From Micromonospora craniellae (GTDB lineage: Bacteria > Actinomycetota > Actinomycetes > Mycobacteriales > Micromonosporaceae), in NCBI RefSeq assembly GCF_014764405.1, contig NZ_CP061725.1:4030001-4094000 (forward strand): DNA of 64,000 nucleotides, written 5' to 3'. Both the position numbers and the translations under genes were made by a program. This document shows positions 56,657 to 64,000 of this stretch, in pieces (position 1 is the stretch's first letter; every line of letters begins with the position of its first letter). The notes beneath the pieces are model-generated. The model was not told the DNA's origin, did not search any database, and saw nothing but the letters and a program-made list of their open reading frames with translations.

Positions 56657-57236
56657 GGCCGGGCTGACCCCGCAGGTGGTGGTGCGCGAGGCGGCCCGGC
56701 TGGCCGACGAGGTCGGCCATCACAAGCTCACCCTCGCCGCGCTGGCCAACCGGCTCGGCGTCGCCCTGCCCAGCCTCTACAAGCACGTCAAGGGCGCCGA
56801 CGCGCTCGCGCAGCAACTCTCCGCACTGGCCACCGCCGAGATCGCCGACGAGATGACCACGGCTGCCGCCGGTCGCAGCGGGGAGGATGCGTTGCGGGCC
56901 GTCGCCGCCGCCTACCGGTCGTACGCCCGCCGCCATCCCGGCCGCTACCCGGCGACGCAGCGGGTACCGGACCCGGACGACCCCGCGCACGAGGCCGCCG
57001 GCCGGCGCGCGGTGGAGGTGGTCTACGCCATCCTGCGCGGGTACGGGATCGAGGGCGACGCGGCGGTGGACGCGGTCCGGATGTTCCGCGCCGCCGTGCA
57101 CGGCTTCGTGTCGCTGGAGGCGGCCGGCGACTTCGGGCTGCCGCGCGAGGTCGACCGCTCGTTCGACCAGATGGTCACCGCCCTCGGCGTCGCCTACCGG
57201 AACTGGCCCGGATCCACCGGCACCGGCTCCGGCTGA
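56649..57236 (+). CDS. TetR-family regulator
   Basis: 195 residues, GTG start. N-terminal helix-turn-helix: VVREAARLADEVGHHKLTLAALANRLGVALPSLYKHVKGADAL. The C-terminal ligand domain (WHG/TetR_C type) has RSYARRHPGRYPATQRVP. Overlaps the hydrolase and likely represses it and itself through the palindrome at 55829-55849. Confidence 0.9.
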   Translation: MPRAGLTPQVVVREAARLADEVGHHKLTLAALANRLGVALPSLYKHVKGADALAQQLSALATAEIADEMTTAAAGRSGEDALRAVAAAYRSYARRHPGRYPATQRVPDPDDPAHEAAGRRAVEVVYAILRGYGIEGDAAVDAVRMFRAAVHGFVSLEAAGDFGLPREVDRSFDQMVTALGVAYRNWPGSTGTGSG

Positions 57237-57351
57237 CCGTCGGGCGACCGCACCGCCGTCGGCTGGCCAAGGGTGACTGGGACGGGAAGCTGGGGGTGCT
57301 GACCAGGCGGCGTACCGCGGTTCCGGCAGGGGCGACTCGTAGCATGGGCGG

Positions 57352-58737
57352 GTGCGCCGCACCGACTCGCCGCAGCTGCTCGCAGTCACGCGGCCCCGCC
57401 TGCTCACCGCCCTGACCGCCGTCGCCGTCCTGACCCTCACCGGTGCCGCCTCCTGCGGCGAGGACCCACCCGCGATCTCGCTCGCCTCGGCCACGCTCGC
57501 CCCGGTGGCCGAGGAGATCGACGCTCCGGCCACCGTCACCGCCCGGGCGGCGGCCACTCTCACCGCCCCCGCCGACGGCACCCTGGCCAGCCTCCGCGTC
57601 GAGCCGGGCGAGCGCGTCCGGCGCGGCCAGGTACTCGCCGTGGTCGAGTCGCCTGCGGCGCGGGAGCGGCTCCGGCAGGCGCGCGCCGCGCTGAACGCCG
57701 CCAAGCGGGCCGGTGCCGACGGTGGCGGCGGCGACCTCGCCGGCAGCCTGCGCGGCACCGACCGCGCGGCCGACCAGGCGCACGAGGCGGCCCGCGCCGC
57801 CGCCCGCAAGATCAGCGATCCGGAGCTGCGCAAGGCACTGCTGGCCCAGGTCAAGGCCGCGCAGAAGCGGTACGACGCCGCCGCCCGCACCGCCGAGGCG
57901 GCGGTACGCGAGGTGCAGCGCGGCGTCCGCAACCTGAACTCCGCCGTCGGCGCGCTCGCCACCGCCCAGCGTCTCCAGGCCCAGCAGGCGTACGACCTGG
58001 CCAGGGCGACCGTCGACGCGTTGACGTTGCGCGCGCCGATCGCCGGGGTCGTGCAGCCGGGCGGGGTCAGTGCCGGGGGAGACCCGTCGGGTGCGCTCGC
58101 CGGACTGCTCGAATCGGGCGGGCTGCCGCCCGGGCTGGACCCGGCGGCGCTCGGCGCCGCCCCGGCGGGACCACCGCCCGGTGTGGACACCGCCGTCCCG
58201 GTCGGCGGCCGGGTCACCGCCGGCACGCCGGTGCTGACCGTGGTGGACACCGGTGAACTGGGCCTGCTGGCCGAGGTCGACGAGACCGACGTGCTGCTGG
58301 TACGCGCCGGGCTCATCGGGACGGTGGAGCTGGACGCGGTGACCGGCGCCGTGTACGAGGCCACCGTCAAGTCGATCGACGTGCTGCCCAGCACCTCGGC
58401 GCGGGGTGGGGTCAGCTACCGCGTCCGGCTCGCCCTCGGCCCGGGGCGGTTCGGCGAGGCGGAACCGGCACCGGCGCCGCGACCCGGCATGAACGCGGTG
58501 CTGCGGCTGCGGGTCCGGGAGGCGGCGGACGCGGTGACCGTACCCGCCTCGGCGGTCTTCTCCGTCGACGGGCGGGACACGGTGTGGCTGATCCGCGACG
58601 GTCGGGCCGGTCAGGCGGCGGTCACCATCGGCGTGCAGGGCCAGGAGCTGGTGCAGATCGTCGACGGGGTGCGGCCCGGCGACCGGATCGTGGTGCGCGG
58701 CACCGACCAGGTCCGGGACGGCCAGGAGGTCGGGTGA
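57352..58737 (+). CDS. HlyD/MacA-type efflux adaptor lipoprotein
   Basis: 461 residues, GTG start. N-terminal membrane anchor ending in a possible lipobox TGAASC near residue 36. Lipoyl-like half motifs: TVTARAAATLTAPADGTLASLRVEPGERVRRGQVLAVVE and a matching LRAPIAGVVQPGG after a helical hairpin (about 105-215) rich in Ala/Arg. Then a beta-barrel and membrane-proximal part with VPASAVFSVDGRDTVWLI. It works with the ABC pair downstream; in a Gram-positive cell it reaches only the wall side, so the substrate may be a peptide or lipid. GTGA overlap with the ATPase. Confidence 0.88.
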   Translation: MRRTDSPQLLAVTRPRLLTALTAVAVLTLTGAASCGEDPPAISLASATLAPVAEEIDAPATVTARAAATLTAPADGTLASLRVEPGERVRRGQVLAVVESPAARERLRQARAALNAAKRAGADGGGGDLAGSLRGTDRAADQAHEAARAAARKISDPELRKALLAQVKAAQKRYDAAARTAEAAVREVQRGVRNLNSAVGALATAQRLQAQQAYDLARATVDALTLRAPIAGVVQPGGVSAGGDPSGALAGLLESGGLPPGLDPAALGAAPAGPPPGVDTAVPVGGRVTAGTPVLTVVDTGELGLLAEVDETDVLLVRAGLIGTVELDAVTGAVYEATVKSIDVLPSTSARGGVSYRVRLALGPGRFGEAEPAPAPRPGMNAVLRLRVREAADAVTVPASAVFSVDGRDTVWLIRDGRAGQAAVTIGVQGQELVQIVDGVRPGDRIVVRGTDQVRDGQEVG

Positions 58738-59453
58738 GTCGGGCTCCCGCGATCGAGGCGGTCGACGTCTCCCGGACGTACCAGCTCGACGGGATCTCGG
58801 TGCCCGCCCTGCGGGGCGTCACGCTGACCGTGGCGGCCGGTGACTATGTGGCGCTGATCGGGCCGTCCGGCTCGGGCAAGTCCACGCTGATGCACCTGCT
58901 CGGTGGGCTGGACCGGCCGACCGGTGGCCGGCTGGCGATCGGCGGGCGGCAGGTCGGCGCGCTGTCCGCACCCGAGCTGGCCCGGCTGCGCAACGAGACC
59001 ATCGGCTTCGTGTTCCAGGCGTTCCACCTGCTGGCGCGTACCTCGGCGGTGGACAACGTGGCGTTGCCCCTGGTCTACCGGGGGGTGGGGGCCCGCCAAC
59101 GCCGTGCGCGGGCCGCCGCGATGCTCGGTCGGGTCGGTCTGGGACACCGGTTGGAGCACCGGCCCAACCAGCTCTCCGGCGGCGAGCAGCAGCGGGTGGC
59201 GATCGCACGGGCGCTGGTCACCGACCCGACGGTGCTGCTCGCCGACGAGCCGACCGGCAACCTGGACAGCACCACCGGTGCGGCCGTCCTGGAGTTGCTG
59301 GAACGGCTGAACGTGGAGTCCGGCGTGGCGCTGGTGATGGTCACCCACGACGCGGAGGTCGCGGCCCGGGCCCACCGCCGGATCACGATGCGCGACGGGG
59401 TGGTGGTCGCGGACAGCGCGGCCGACCAGGGCGGCGACGGGGCACGCCCGTGA
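58734..59453 (+). CDS. MacB/LolD-type ABC ATPase
   Basis: 239 residues, GTG start overlapping the previous stop. Walker A GPSGSGKST, signature LSGGEQQRVAIARAL, Walker B VLLADEPTGNLDS, and the VFQAFHLL Q-loop are intact. Belongs to the MacB/FtsE/LolD class that powers MacB-type permeases. Partner permease follows with a 4-bp overlap. Confidence 0.95.
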   Translation: MSRAPAIEAVDVSRTYQLDGISVPALRGVTLTVAAGDYVALIGPSGSGKSTLMHLLGGLDRPTGGRLAIGGRQVGALSAPELARLRNETIGFVFQAFHLLARTSAVDNVALPLVYRGVGARQRRARAAAMLGRVGLGHRLEHRPNQLSGGEQQRVAIARALVTDPTVLLADEPTGNLDSTTGAAVLELLERLNVESGVALVMVTHDAEVAARAHRRITMRDGVVVADSAADQGGDGARP

Positions 59454-60634
59454 GGCTGGCCGAGGCGTGGCGGGTGGCCTGGGACGCGCTGCGCGCGAAC
59501 CGGATGCGCAGCGCGCTGACCATGCTCGGGGTGATCATCGGCGTCGCGTCGGTGGTGCTGCTGGTGGCGATCGGCACCGGCACCAAGCAGACGGTGGAGC
59601 AACAGGTCGAGGGGCTCGGCTCGAACCTGCTGCTGGTGGTGCCGGGACGGCTCGACGTCGGGTCCGCCCCGGCGGTCTCGCCGCTGACCTTGAAGGACGT
59701 GGACGCGGTCGGCCGGGTGGTGGGGGATCCCAGCCGGGTGGCTGTGACGGTCGCCTCCGGCGCCACCGTACGGGCCGGCGCCCGGGAGGACTTCACCACC
59801 GTGCAGGGGGTGCTGGAGACCACCCCGGAGGTGTTCGCCCGGGAGTTGGGCCGGGGGCGCTACCTGACCCGTTCCGACGTGGACACCGGCCGCCGGGTCG
59901 CGGTGCTCGGCGACTCGGTCGCCCGGGTGCTGTTTCCCGACCGGGAGTCGGTCGGCCAGCAGGTCAACGTGGCCGGCGTACGGTTCCGGGTGATCGGGGT
60001 CTTCACCCCGCTCGGGCAGAGCCTCGGCGTCGACCGGGACGACGAGGTGCACATCCCGGTGACGGCGGCCCAACGGTTGTACGGCACCCAGCGGGTCGAC
60101 GCGATCGCGGTCAAGGCACCGGACCGGGAGCGCATCGACGAACTGGGCGAGCGGATCGTGACCGAGTTGAACGGCCGGCATCCGGGCACCGAGTTCAGCG
60201 CGGTCACCCAGGAGCAGATCCTTGGCGTACTGGGCGACATCCTCGGCATCCTGACCGGCGTACTTGCCGCCATCGCGGGCATCTCGCTGCTGGTCGGTGG
60301 CGTCGGCGTCTCCAACATCATGCTCGTTTCGGTCCGCGAGCGGACCCGGGAGATCGGGCTGCGCAAGGCGGTGGGCGCCCGTCCCCGCGACATCGGCGTG
60401 CAGTTCCTGCTGGAGGCGGTGCTGCTGACCTCGGTCGGCGGGCTCACCGGGATGGCCCTCGGAGTGGGCGGGGCGCTGCTGGTGGCTGCCCTGTCTCCGA
60501 TCCCGGCGGCGGTGACCTGGTGGTCGCTGGCGCTGGCCTTCGGCGTCTCGGCCGCGGTCGGGATCATCTTCGGGGTGCTGCCCGCGCAGCGGGCCGGCCG
60601 GCTCGACCCGGTGGTGGCGCTGCGCGCCGAGTGA
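59450..60634 (+). CDS. MacB-type ABC permease
   Basis: 394 residues. N-terminal helix near RSALTMLGVIIGVASVVLLVAIGTG, a large extracytoplasmic MacB-PCD domain (about 50-265), then three C-terminal helices with the FtsX signature GGVGVSNIMLVSVRERTREIGLRKAVGARP. Exports a substrate outward with the adaptor and ATPase. Substrate unknown. Confidence 0.93.
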   Translation: MRLAEAWRVAWDALRANRMRSALTMLGVIIGVASVVLLVAIGTGTKQTVEQQVEGLGSNLLLVVPGRLDVGSAPAVSPLTLKDVDAVGRVVGDPSRVAVTVASGATVRAGAREDFTTVQGVLETTPEVFARELGRGRYLTRSDVDTGRRVAVLGDSVARVLFPDRESVGQQVNVAGVRFRVIGVFTPLGQSLGVDRDDEVHIPVTAAQRLYGTQRVDAIAVKAPDRERIDELGERIVTELNGRHPGTEFSAVTQEQILGVLGDILGILTGVLAAIAGISLLVGGVGVSNIMLVSVRERTREIGLRKAVGARPRDIGVQFLLEAVLLTSVGGLTGMALGVGGALLVAALSPIPAAVTWWSLALAFGVSAAVGIIFGVLPAQRAGRLDPVVALRAE

Positions 60635-60858
60635 CGGTTCCCGTCAGGTGGCCGAGGATGATCGGTTGGCGGATCGACCCGCATCCACCCGACCAGGGGT
60701 TTTTCGCTCCGGTGCGCCGATCGAGTCATGATCAGTTGCAGGAAGGGATCGCGCCGGTCACAGCCGTCCCGCTACCGTACTGGTAACACGCGCGTCGCCG
60801 GCCGCGCGGGAGGACCCGTGTGGCGGCACGCGCCGGGCATGGGATGGGTCGGTGAGCC

Positions 60859-61068
60859 ATGGCCGGGTCACAATCCGATGGTCGGCTGTCGGATGTCAAG
60901 TTCCTGACCGTCGCCGAGGTGGCAACGGTCATGCGGGTGTCCAAGATGACGGTCTACCGTCTCGTGCACAGCGGTGAGCTGACCGCGGTACGGGTCGGCA
61001 GGTCGTTCCGGGTGCCCGAGCACGCGGTGCACGAATATCTCCGTGGCGCCTTCCAGGAGACCGCCTGA
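60859..61068 (+). CDS. BldC-like / excisionase-type MerR helix-turn-helix regulator
   Basis: 69 residues: FLTVAEVATVMRVSKMTVYRLVHSGELTAVRVGRSFRVPEHAV, the DNA-binding domain shared by BldC and phage excisionases, with little else. The same small gene in mycobacteria precedes the bS22 gene, as here. In Streptomyces BldC controls development; a similar role is plausible. Confidence 0.9.
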   Translation: MAGSQSDGRLSDVKFLTVAEVATVMRVSKMTVYRLVHSGELTAVRVGRSFRVPEHAVHEYLRGAFQETA

Positions 61069-61293
61069 CCCACGAGCCGACCCGGTCGCGGCGGGCCCGG
61101 TGAACGGGCATCGACCGGGGGCGCGTTGGTCCTGCTGTCGCATCCCCGCTACGCTGGACTGGCGATCGTGACCCGCTGGTGCGCTCTGCCGCCCACTCCG
61201 CCGGTCCGGTCCGTTGTCCGTAAGCGGTCGCCGACGCCACACGTTCGTGGTGTCTTGCCGGTCGCGCCGCTCGTTGCATCGAAAGGCTTTCGT

Positions 61294-61395
61294 ATGGGCT
61301 CGGTGGTCAAGAAGCGCCGCAAGCGCATGGCTAAGAAGAAGCACCGCAAGCTGCTGCGCAAGACCCGCGTCCAGCGTCGCCGTCTCGGCAAGTGA
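61294..61395 (+). CDS. Small ribosomal protein bS22
   Basis: 33 codons: MGSVVKKRRKRMAKKKHRKL followed by LRKTRVQRRRLGK. Nearly identical in pattern to bS22 found in mycobacterial ribosomes and earlier called an AURKAIP1/COX24-domain protein. GAAAGG lies 8 nt before the ATG. The start chosen is far inside a longer frame from 61126, which lacks conserved sequence. Easily missed by gene finders. Confidence 0.9.
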   Translation: MGSVVKKRRKRMAKKKHRKLLRKTRVQRRRLGK

Positions 61396-61400
61396 CCGGG

Positions 61401-61420
61401 TGCCGGGCCCTGGCCCGGCA
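61401..61420 (+). terminator. Hairpin after bS22
   Basis: TGCCGGGCC and GGCCCGGCA pair perfectly around CT, 6 bp after the bS22 stop. Confidence 0.75.
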
Positions 61421-61513
61421 TCCGTCGCTTGCCAACTGTCGACCCTCGGAGGCTCAGGTGATCAGGCCGTGGCTGTCCCGGCTCGGTCCCGTGGGCCGGG
61501 GTAGGTGCGAGAC

Positions 61514-62587
61514 ATGACCCCCGGTGGCTCATCGAGCCCTCCGGGGGTTGTCGTCGTGACCGGGGTCAGTCGCTACCTCGGCGCGCACGTCGCCGCCCGC
61601 CTCGCCGCCGATCCCCGGATCGCCCGGGTCATCGGCGTCGACCTGGCCGAGCCCGGCCCCGAGGTGGCCGCGCTGTTGGCGCAGGTCGAACGGGTCCGGG
61701 TGGACGCCGGGTCGACCGGCGGCCTGCTCGCCGACCTCGACGTCGACACCGTGGTGCACCTGGCCCTGGTCAGCGCCCCGGATTCGCAGCACGGCGGCCG
61801 TGCGGCGATGAAGGAACAGAACGTCATCGGCACCATGCAACTCCTCGCCGCCTGCCAGCGGGCGCCACACCTGCGCAAGATCGTCGTCCGGTCCTCCACC
61901 GCGGCGTACGGCGCCTCGTTCCGGGACCCGGCCGTCTTCACCGAGGAGACCGAACCGCGCGAGGTGCCGCGCGGCGGTTTCGGCCGCGACATCCTCGACA
62001 TCGAGGGGTACGTGCGTGGCTTCCGTCGCCGGCGCTCCGACGTCACCGCCACGGTGCTGCGCTTCGCCCCGTTCATCGGCTCGACGGCCGACACCACGCT
62101 GACCCGGTACTTCTCCCAGCCGGTGGTGCCGACCATCTTCGGCCGGGACGCCCGGTTGCAGTTCCTGCACTTCGACGACGCGTTGGAGGTGGTGCACCGG
62201 TCGGTCGTCGAGGACCATCCGGGCACCTACAACGTCGCCGGTCCCGGTGTGCTCGCGCTGTCCCAGGCGATCCGGCGGGCCGGCCGGATCGCGGTGCCGG
62301 TCCTGGAACCGGGCGTCGCCGGTGCCATCGCGCTGGCCCGGACCATGGGCTTCGGGCGGTACGGGCTGGACCAGGTCGACCTCTTCGTGCACGGCCGGGT
62401 GGTGGACATCTCCCGCCTGGAGCGCGAGTACGGGTTCACCCCCCGCTCGACCGCCGCCGCCTTCGACGACTTCATCCACGCCCACCACGGCCGGGCCGTG
62501 GTGACCCGGAAGCAGCTGGCCGCCGCCGAGCAGATGGTGCTCGACAGCATCCGCCAGGCGCGAGCCGCCGTACGGGAGCGGTCGTGA
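61514..62587 (+). CDS. NAD-dependent epimerase/dehydratase family protein
   Basis: 357 residues; GTG 61505 is an alternative start. Extended SDR fold: VVVVTGVSRYLGAHVAARLA cofactor loop, then HLALVSAP, SSTAAYGA and the late FTPRSTAAAFDDFI. The catalytic YXXXK is not obvious in a classical place. Orthologous by position to mycobacterial galE2. Overlaps the acyltransferase by 4 bp. Probably acts in lipid or envelope metabolism. Confidence 0.86.
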   Translation: MTPGGSSSPPGVVVVTGVSRYLGAHVAARLAADPRIARVIGVDLAEPGPEVAALLAQVERVRVDAGSTGGLLADLDVDTVVHLALVSAPDSQHGGRAAMKEQNVIGTMQLLAACQRAPHLRKIVVRSSTAAYGASFRDPAVFTEETEPREVPRGGFGRDILDIEGYVRGFRRRRSDVTATVLRFAPFIGSTADTTLTRYFSQPVVPTIFGRDARLQFLHFDDALEVVHRSVVEDHPGTYNVAGPGVLALSQAIRRAGRIAVPVLEPGVAGAIALARTMGFGRYGLDQVDLFVHGRVVDISRLEREYGFTPRSTAAAFDDFIHAHHGRAVVTRKQLAAAEQMVLDSIRQARAAVRERS

Positions 62588-63564
62588 CGGGGCCGGAGGA
62601 ACAGCGCGACGAGGCGTACCTGGACGACCGGTACGCCGTACCGCCACCGGTGTCGGCGGACCTCGACCCCGTCCGGCGCAACGGTCACCGTCCCGCCGAG
62701 GCAGCGGTGCCGGAGTGGGCCGGTGACGTCTGGGACCGGCGGGTCGCCGGTGGACTCGCGTTCCTGCGCCGGCGGCTGGCCGGCGACTACGAGGTGGACG
62801 AGTTCGGCTTCGATCCGGAGCTGACCGAGGCGGTCTTCCATCCGCTGCTGCGTCGCCTCTACCGCGACTGGTTCCGCACCGAGGTCACCGGGCTTGCGAA
62901 CGTACCCGCCGACGGGGCGGGACTGGTGGTCGGCAACCACTCCGGCACCGTGGCGCTGGACGCGCTGATCCTCGCCACGGCGCTGCACCACGAGCACCCG
63001 GCGCGCCGGTATCTGCGGCTGCTCGGCGCCGACCTCGTCTTCCGGATGCCGGTGGTCTCCGAGATCGCCCGCAAGACCGGGGGCACGGTGGCCTGCAACC
63101 CGGACGCCGAACGGCTGCTGAGCGGCGGTGAGCTGGTGGGTGTCTTCCCGGAGGGCTTCAAGGGCATCGGCAAACTGTACGCGGACCGCTACAAGCTGCA
63201 ACGTTTCGGCCGGGGTGGCTTCGTGTCGGCGGCCCTGCGCACCGGCACCCCGATCATCCCGGTCGCGATCGTCGGCGGCGAGGAGATCTATCCGATGCTC
63301 GCCGACGTCAAGCCCCTCGCCCGACTGCTCAAGCTTCCGTATTTCCCCGTGACGCCGACGTTCCCGTGGCTTGGGCCGCTGGGCATGGTGCCGCTGCCGA
63401 GCAAGTGGTTGATCGAGTTCTGTCCGCCGATCCCAACCGCCCACCTGGTCGACTCGGCGGACGACCCGCTGGTCGTGTTCAACCTCGCCGACCAGGTCCG
63501 GGAGACCATCCAGCAGACCGTGCACCAACTGCTCGAACGCCGCCCGGACCCGTTCGGTCCCTAG
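62584..63564 (+). CDS. Lysophospholipid acyltransferase family protein (PlsC-like)
   Basis: 326 residues, GTG start in the previous stop. About 100 residues of N-terminal extension precede the acyltransferase core: LVVGNHSGTVALDALIL (a variant of the NHX4D motif with longer spacing), GGTVACNPDAERLLSGGELVGVFPEGFKGIGK with the FPEG motif, and GTPIIPVAIVGGEE. Orthologous by position to a mycobacterial gene. Its stop overlaps the convergent HAD gene by 4 bp. Confidence 0.9.
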   Translation: MTGPEEQRDEAYLDDRYAVPPPVSADLDPVRRNGHRPAEAAVPEWAGDVWDRRVAGGLAFLRRRLAGDYEVDEFGFDPELTEAVFHPLLRRLYRDWFRTEVTGLANVPADGAGLVVGNHSGTVALDALILATALHHEHPARRYLRLLGADLVFRMPVVSEIARKTGGTVACNPDAERLLSGGELVGVFPEGFKGIGKLYADRYKLQRFGRGGFVSAALRTGTPIIPVAIVGGEEIYPMLADVKPLARLLKLPYFPVTPTFPWLGPLGMVPLPSKWLIEFCPPIPTAHLVDSADDPLVVFNLADQVRETIQQTVHQLLERRPDPFGP

Positions 63565-64000
63565 CCGGCACCGGCCCGGGGCATCGACCCGGTGTACGGT
63601 TCGGCGCTGCGTCGGCCGCGTCCGGAGGTGGCGTCGGCCGTGCGGCGGCGGCGCTGCAACGCCACCCCGGCGGTGACCGCTCCGGCCACCAGCCCCGCCG
63701 TGGCGGTGGACGGGAGAGCGATCTTGACTGCCCGCCGGCCGGTGCGGAAGTCGCGCACCTCCCACCCCGCGCTGCCGTGCCTGACGCAACGGCGTGCTGT
63801 CCGGGTTGACCGCCACCGCGCGGGCCACCAGCGACAGCATCGGCAGGTCGTTGACGGAGTCGCTGTAGGCGGCGCACCGGCTCAGTTCGAGGCCCTCCAC
63901 CATGGCGAGCTGGGTGACCGCCTCGGCTTTGAGCGGGCCGTGCATCAGGTCGCCGACCAGCCGGCCGGTGTACGCGCCGTCGAAGATCTCCTCGGCGAGC
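63561..64000 (-). pseudogene. HAD-IB (SerB-like) phosphatase, frameshifted, runs off the window
   Basis: The minus-strand frame entering from base 64000 reads YTGRLVGDLMHGPLKAEAV, then CAAYSDSVNDLPMLSLVARAVAVNPDS, the end of a HAD-IB phosphatase (SerB1-like). After QARQRG the frame is lost; the expected continuation WEVRDFRTGRRAVKIALP, with an Ala/Gly-rich hydrophobic tail to the stop at 63561, is in the next frame. Deleting one base from a run of four C (63765-63768 on the plus strand) restores it. Either a recent inactivating indel or a homopolymer sequencing error. The enzyme's catalytic part lies outside the window. Confidence 0.8.

Noticed and set aside
62227..63945. 572-codon minus-strand frame joining the HAD fragment to DNA under the acyltransferase
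   Set aside because: Only the first 60 residues are HAD-like; the rest is antisense of two plus-strand genes reached after the frameshift.

Overview
The window looks like chromosome of a Micromonospora-type actinomycete (family Micromonosporaceae). This is inferred from very high GC, many GTG starts, 4-bp start/stop overlaps, mycothiol synthesis (mshA), a BldC-like regulator, the 33-residue ribosomal protein bS22, and a gene order shared with mycobacteria. No rRNA, tRNA, insertion sequence, integrase or CRISPR array was recognised.

Left part (1-30,852): a large iron-acquisition locus. It holds a siderophore uptake operon (binding lipoprotein, an LPXTG surface protein, two permeases, a free aryl carrier protein), a Fes-type esterase with an M20 hydrolase, and a one-module serine NRPS of EntF type. 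The dhbA-dhbC-dhbE-dhbB set makes and activates 2,3-dihydroxybenzoate. Together these form a complete enterobactin-type assembly line in which carrier protein and isochorismatase are separate genes. Inserted in the locus are a Tat-exported YVTN propeller protein, a surface-glycan gene block (five glycosyltransferases, a GT-C-like membrane protein, a DUF1616-like protein and a flippase), a GH26-like secreted glycosidase, and a second aromatic branch. That branch is chorismate lyase, 4-hydroxybenzoate 3-hydroxylase (PobA) and an A-T-TE protein, in one operon with a glycosyltransferase, and it predicts 3,4-dihydroxybenzoate. Four IdeR/DmdR-like iron boxes (about 6608, 10537, 25273 and 26585) tie the synthesis, surface and second-catechol units together.

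Middle part (30,942-37,300): a RidA protein, then a cellobiose-type uptake operon (cebE-cebF-cebG-bglC-cebR) with two LacI operators before cebE.

Right part (37,400-64,000): conserved core. The order murB, SDR, mshA, YbjN, gpmA, senX3-regX3, Ppx/GppA, TIM-barrel protein, bldC-like, bS22, epimerase, acyltransferase and HAD phosphatase (frameshifted, running off the window) matches mycobacterial order from memory. Interspersed are a histone-H1-like protein, an MFS pump, phoU, a glutathionylspermidine-synthase-like pair, proline dehydrogenase, a hydrolase/TetR pair with a perfect operator, and a MacAB-like exporter. Four copies of a roughly 55-bp palindromic intergenic element lie between 31.4 and 47.0 kb, with none in the siderophore part.
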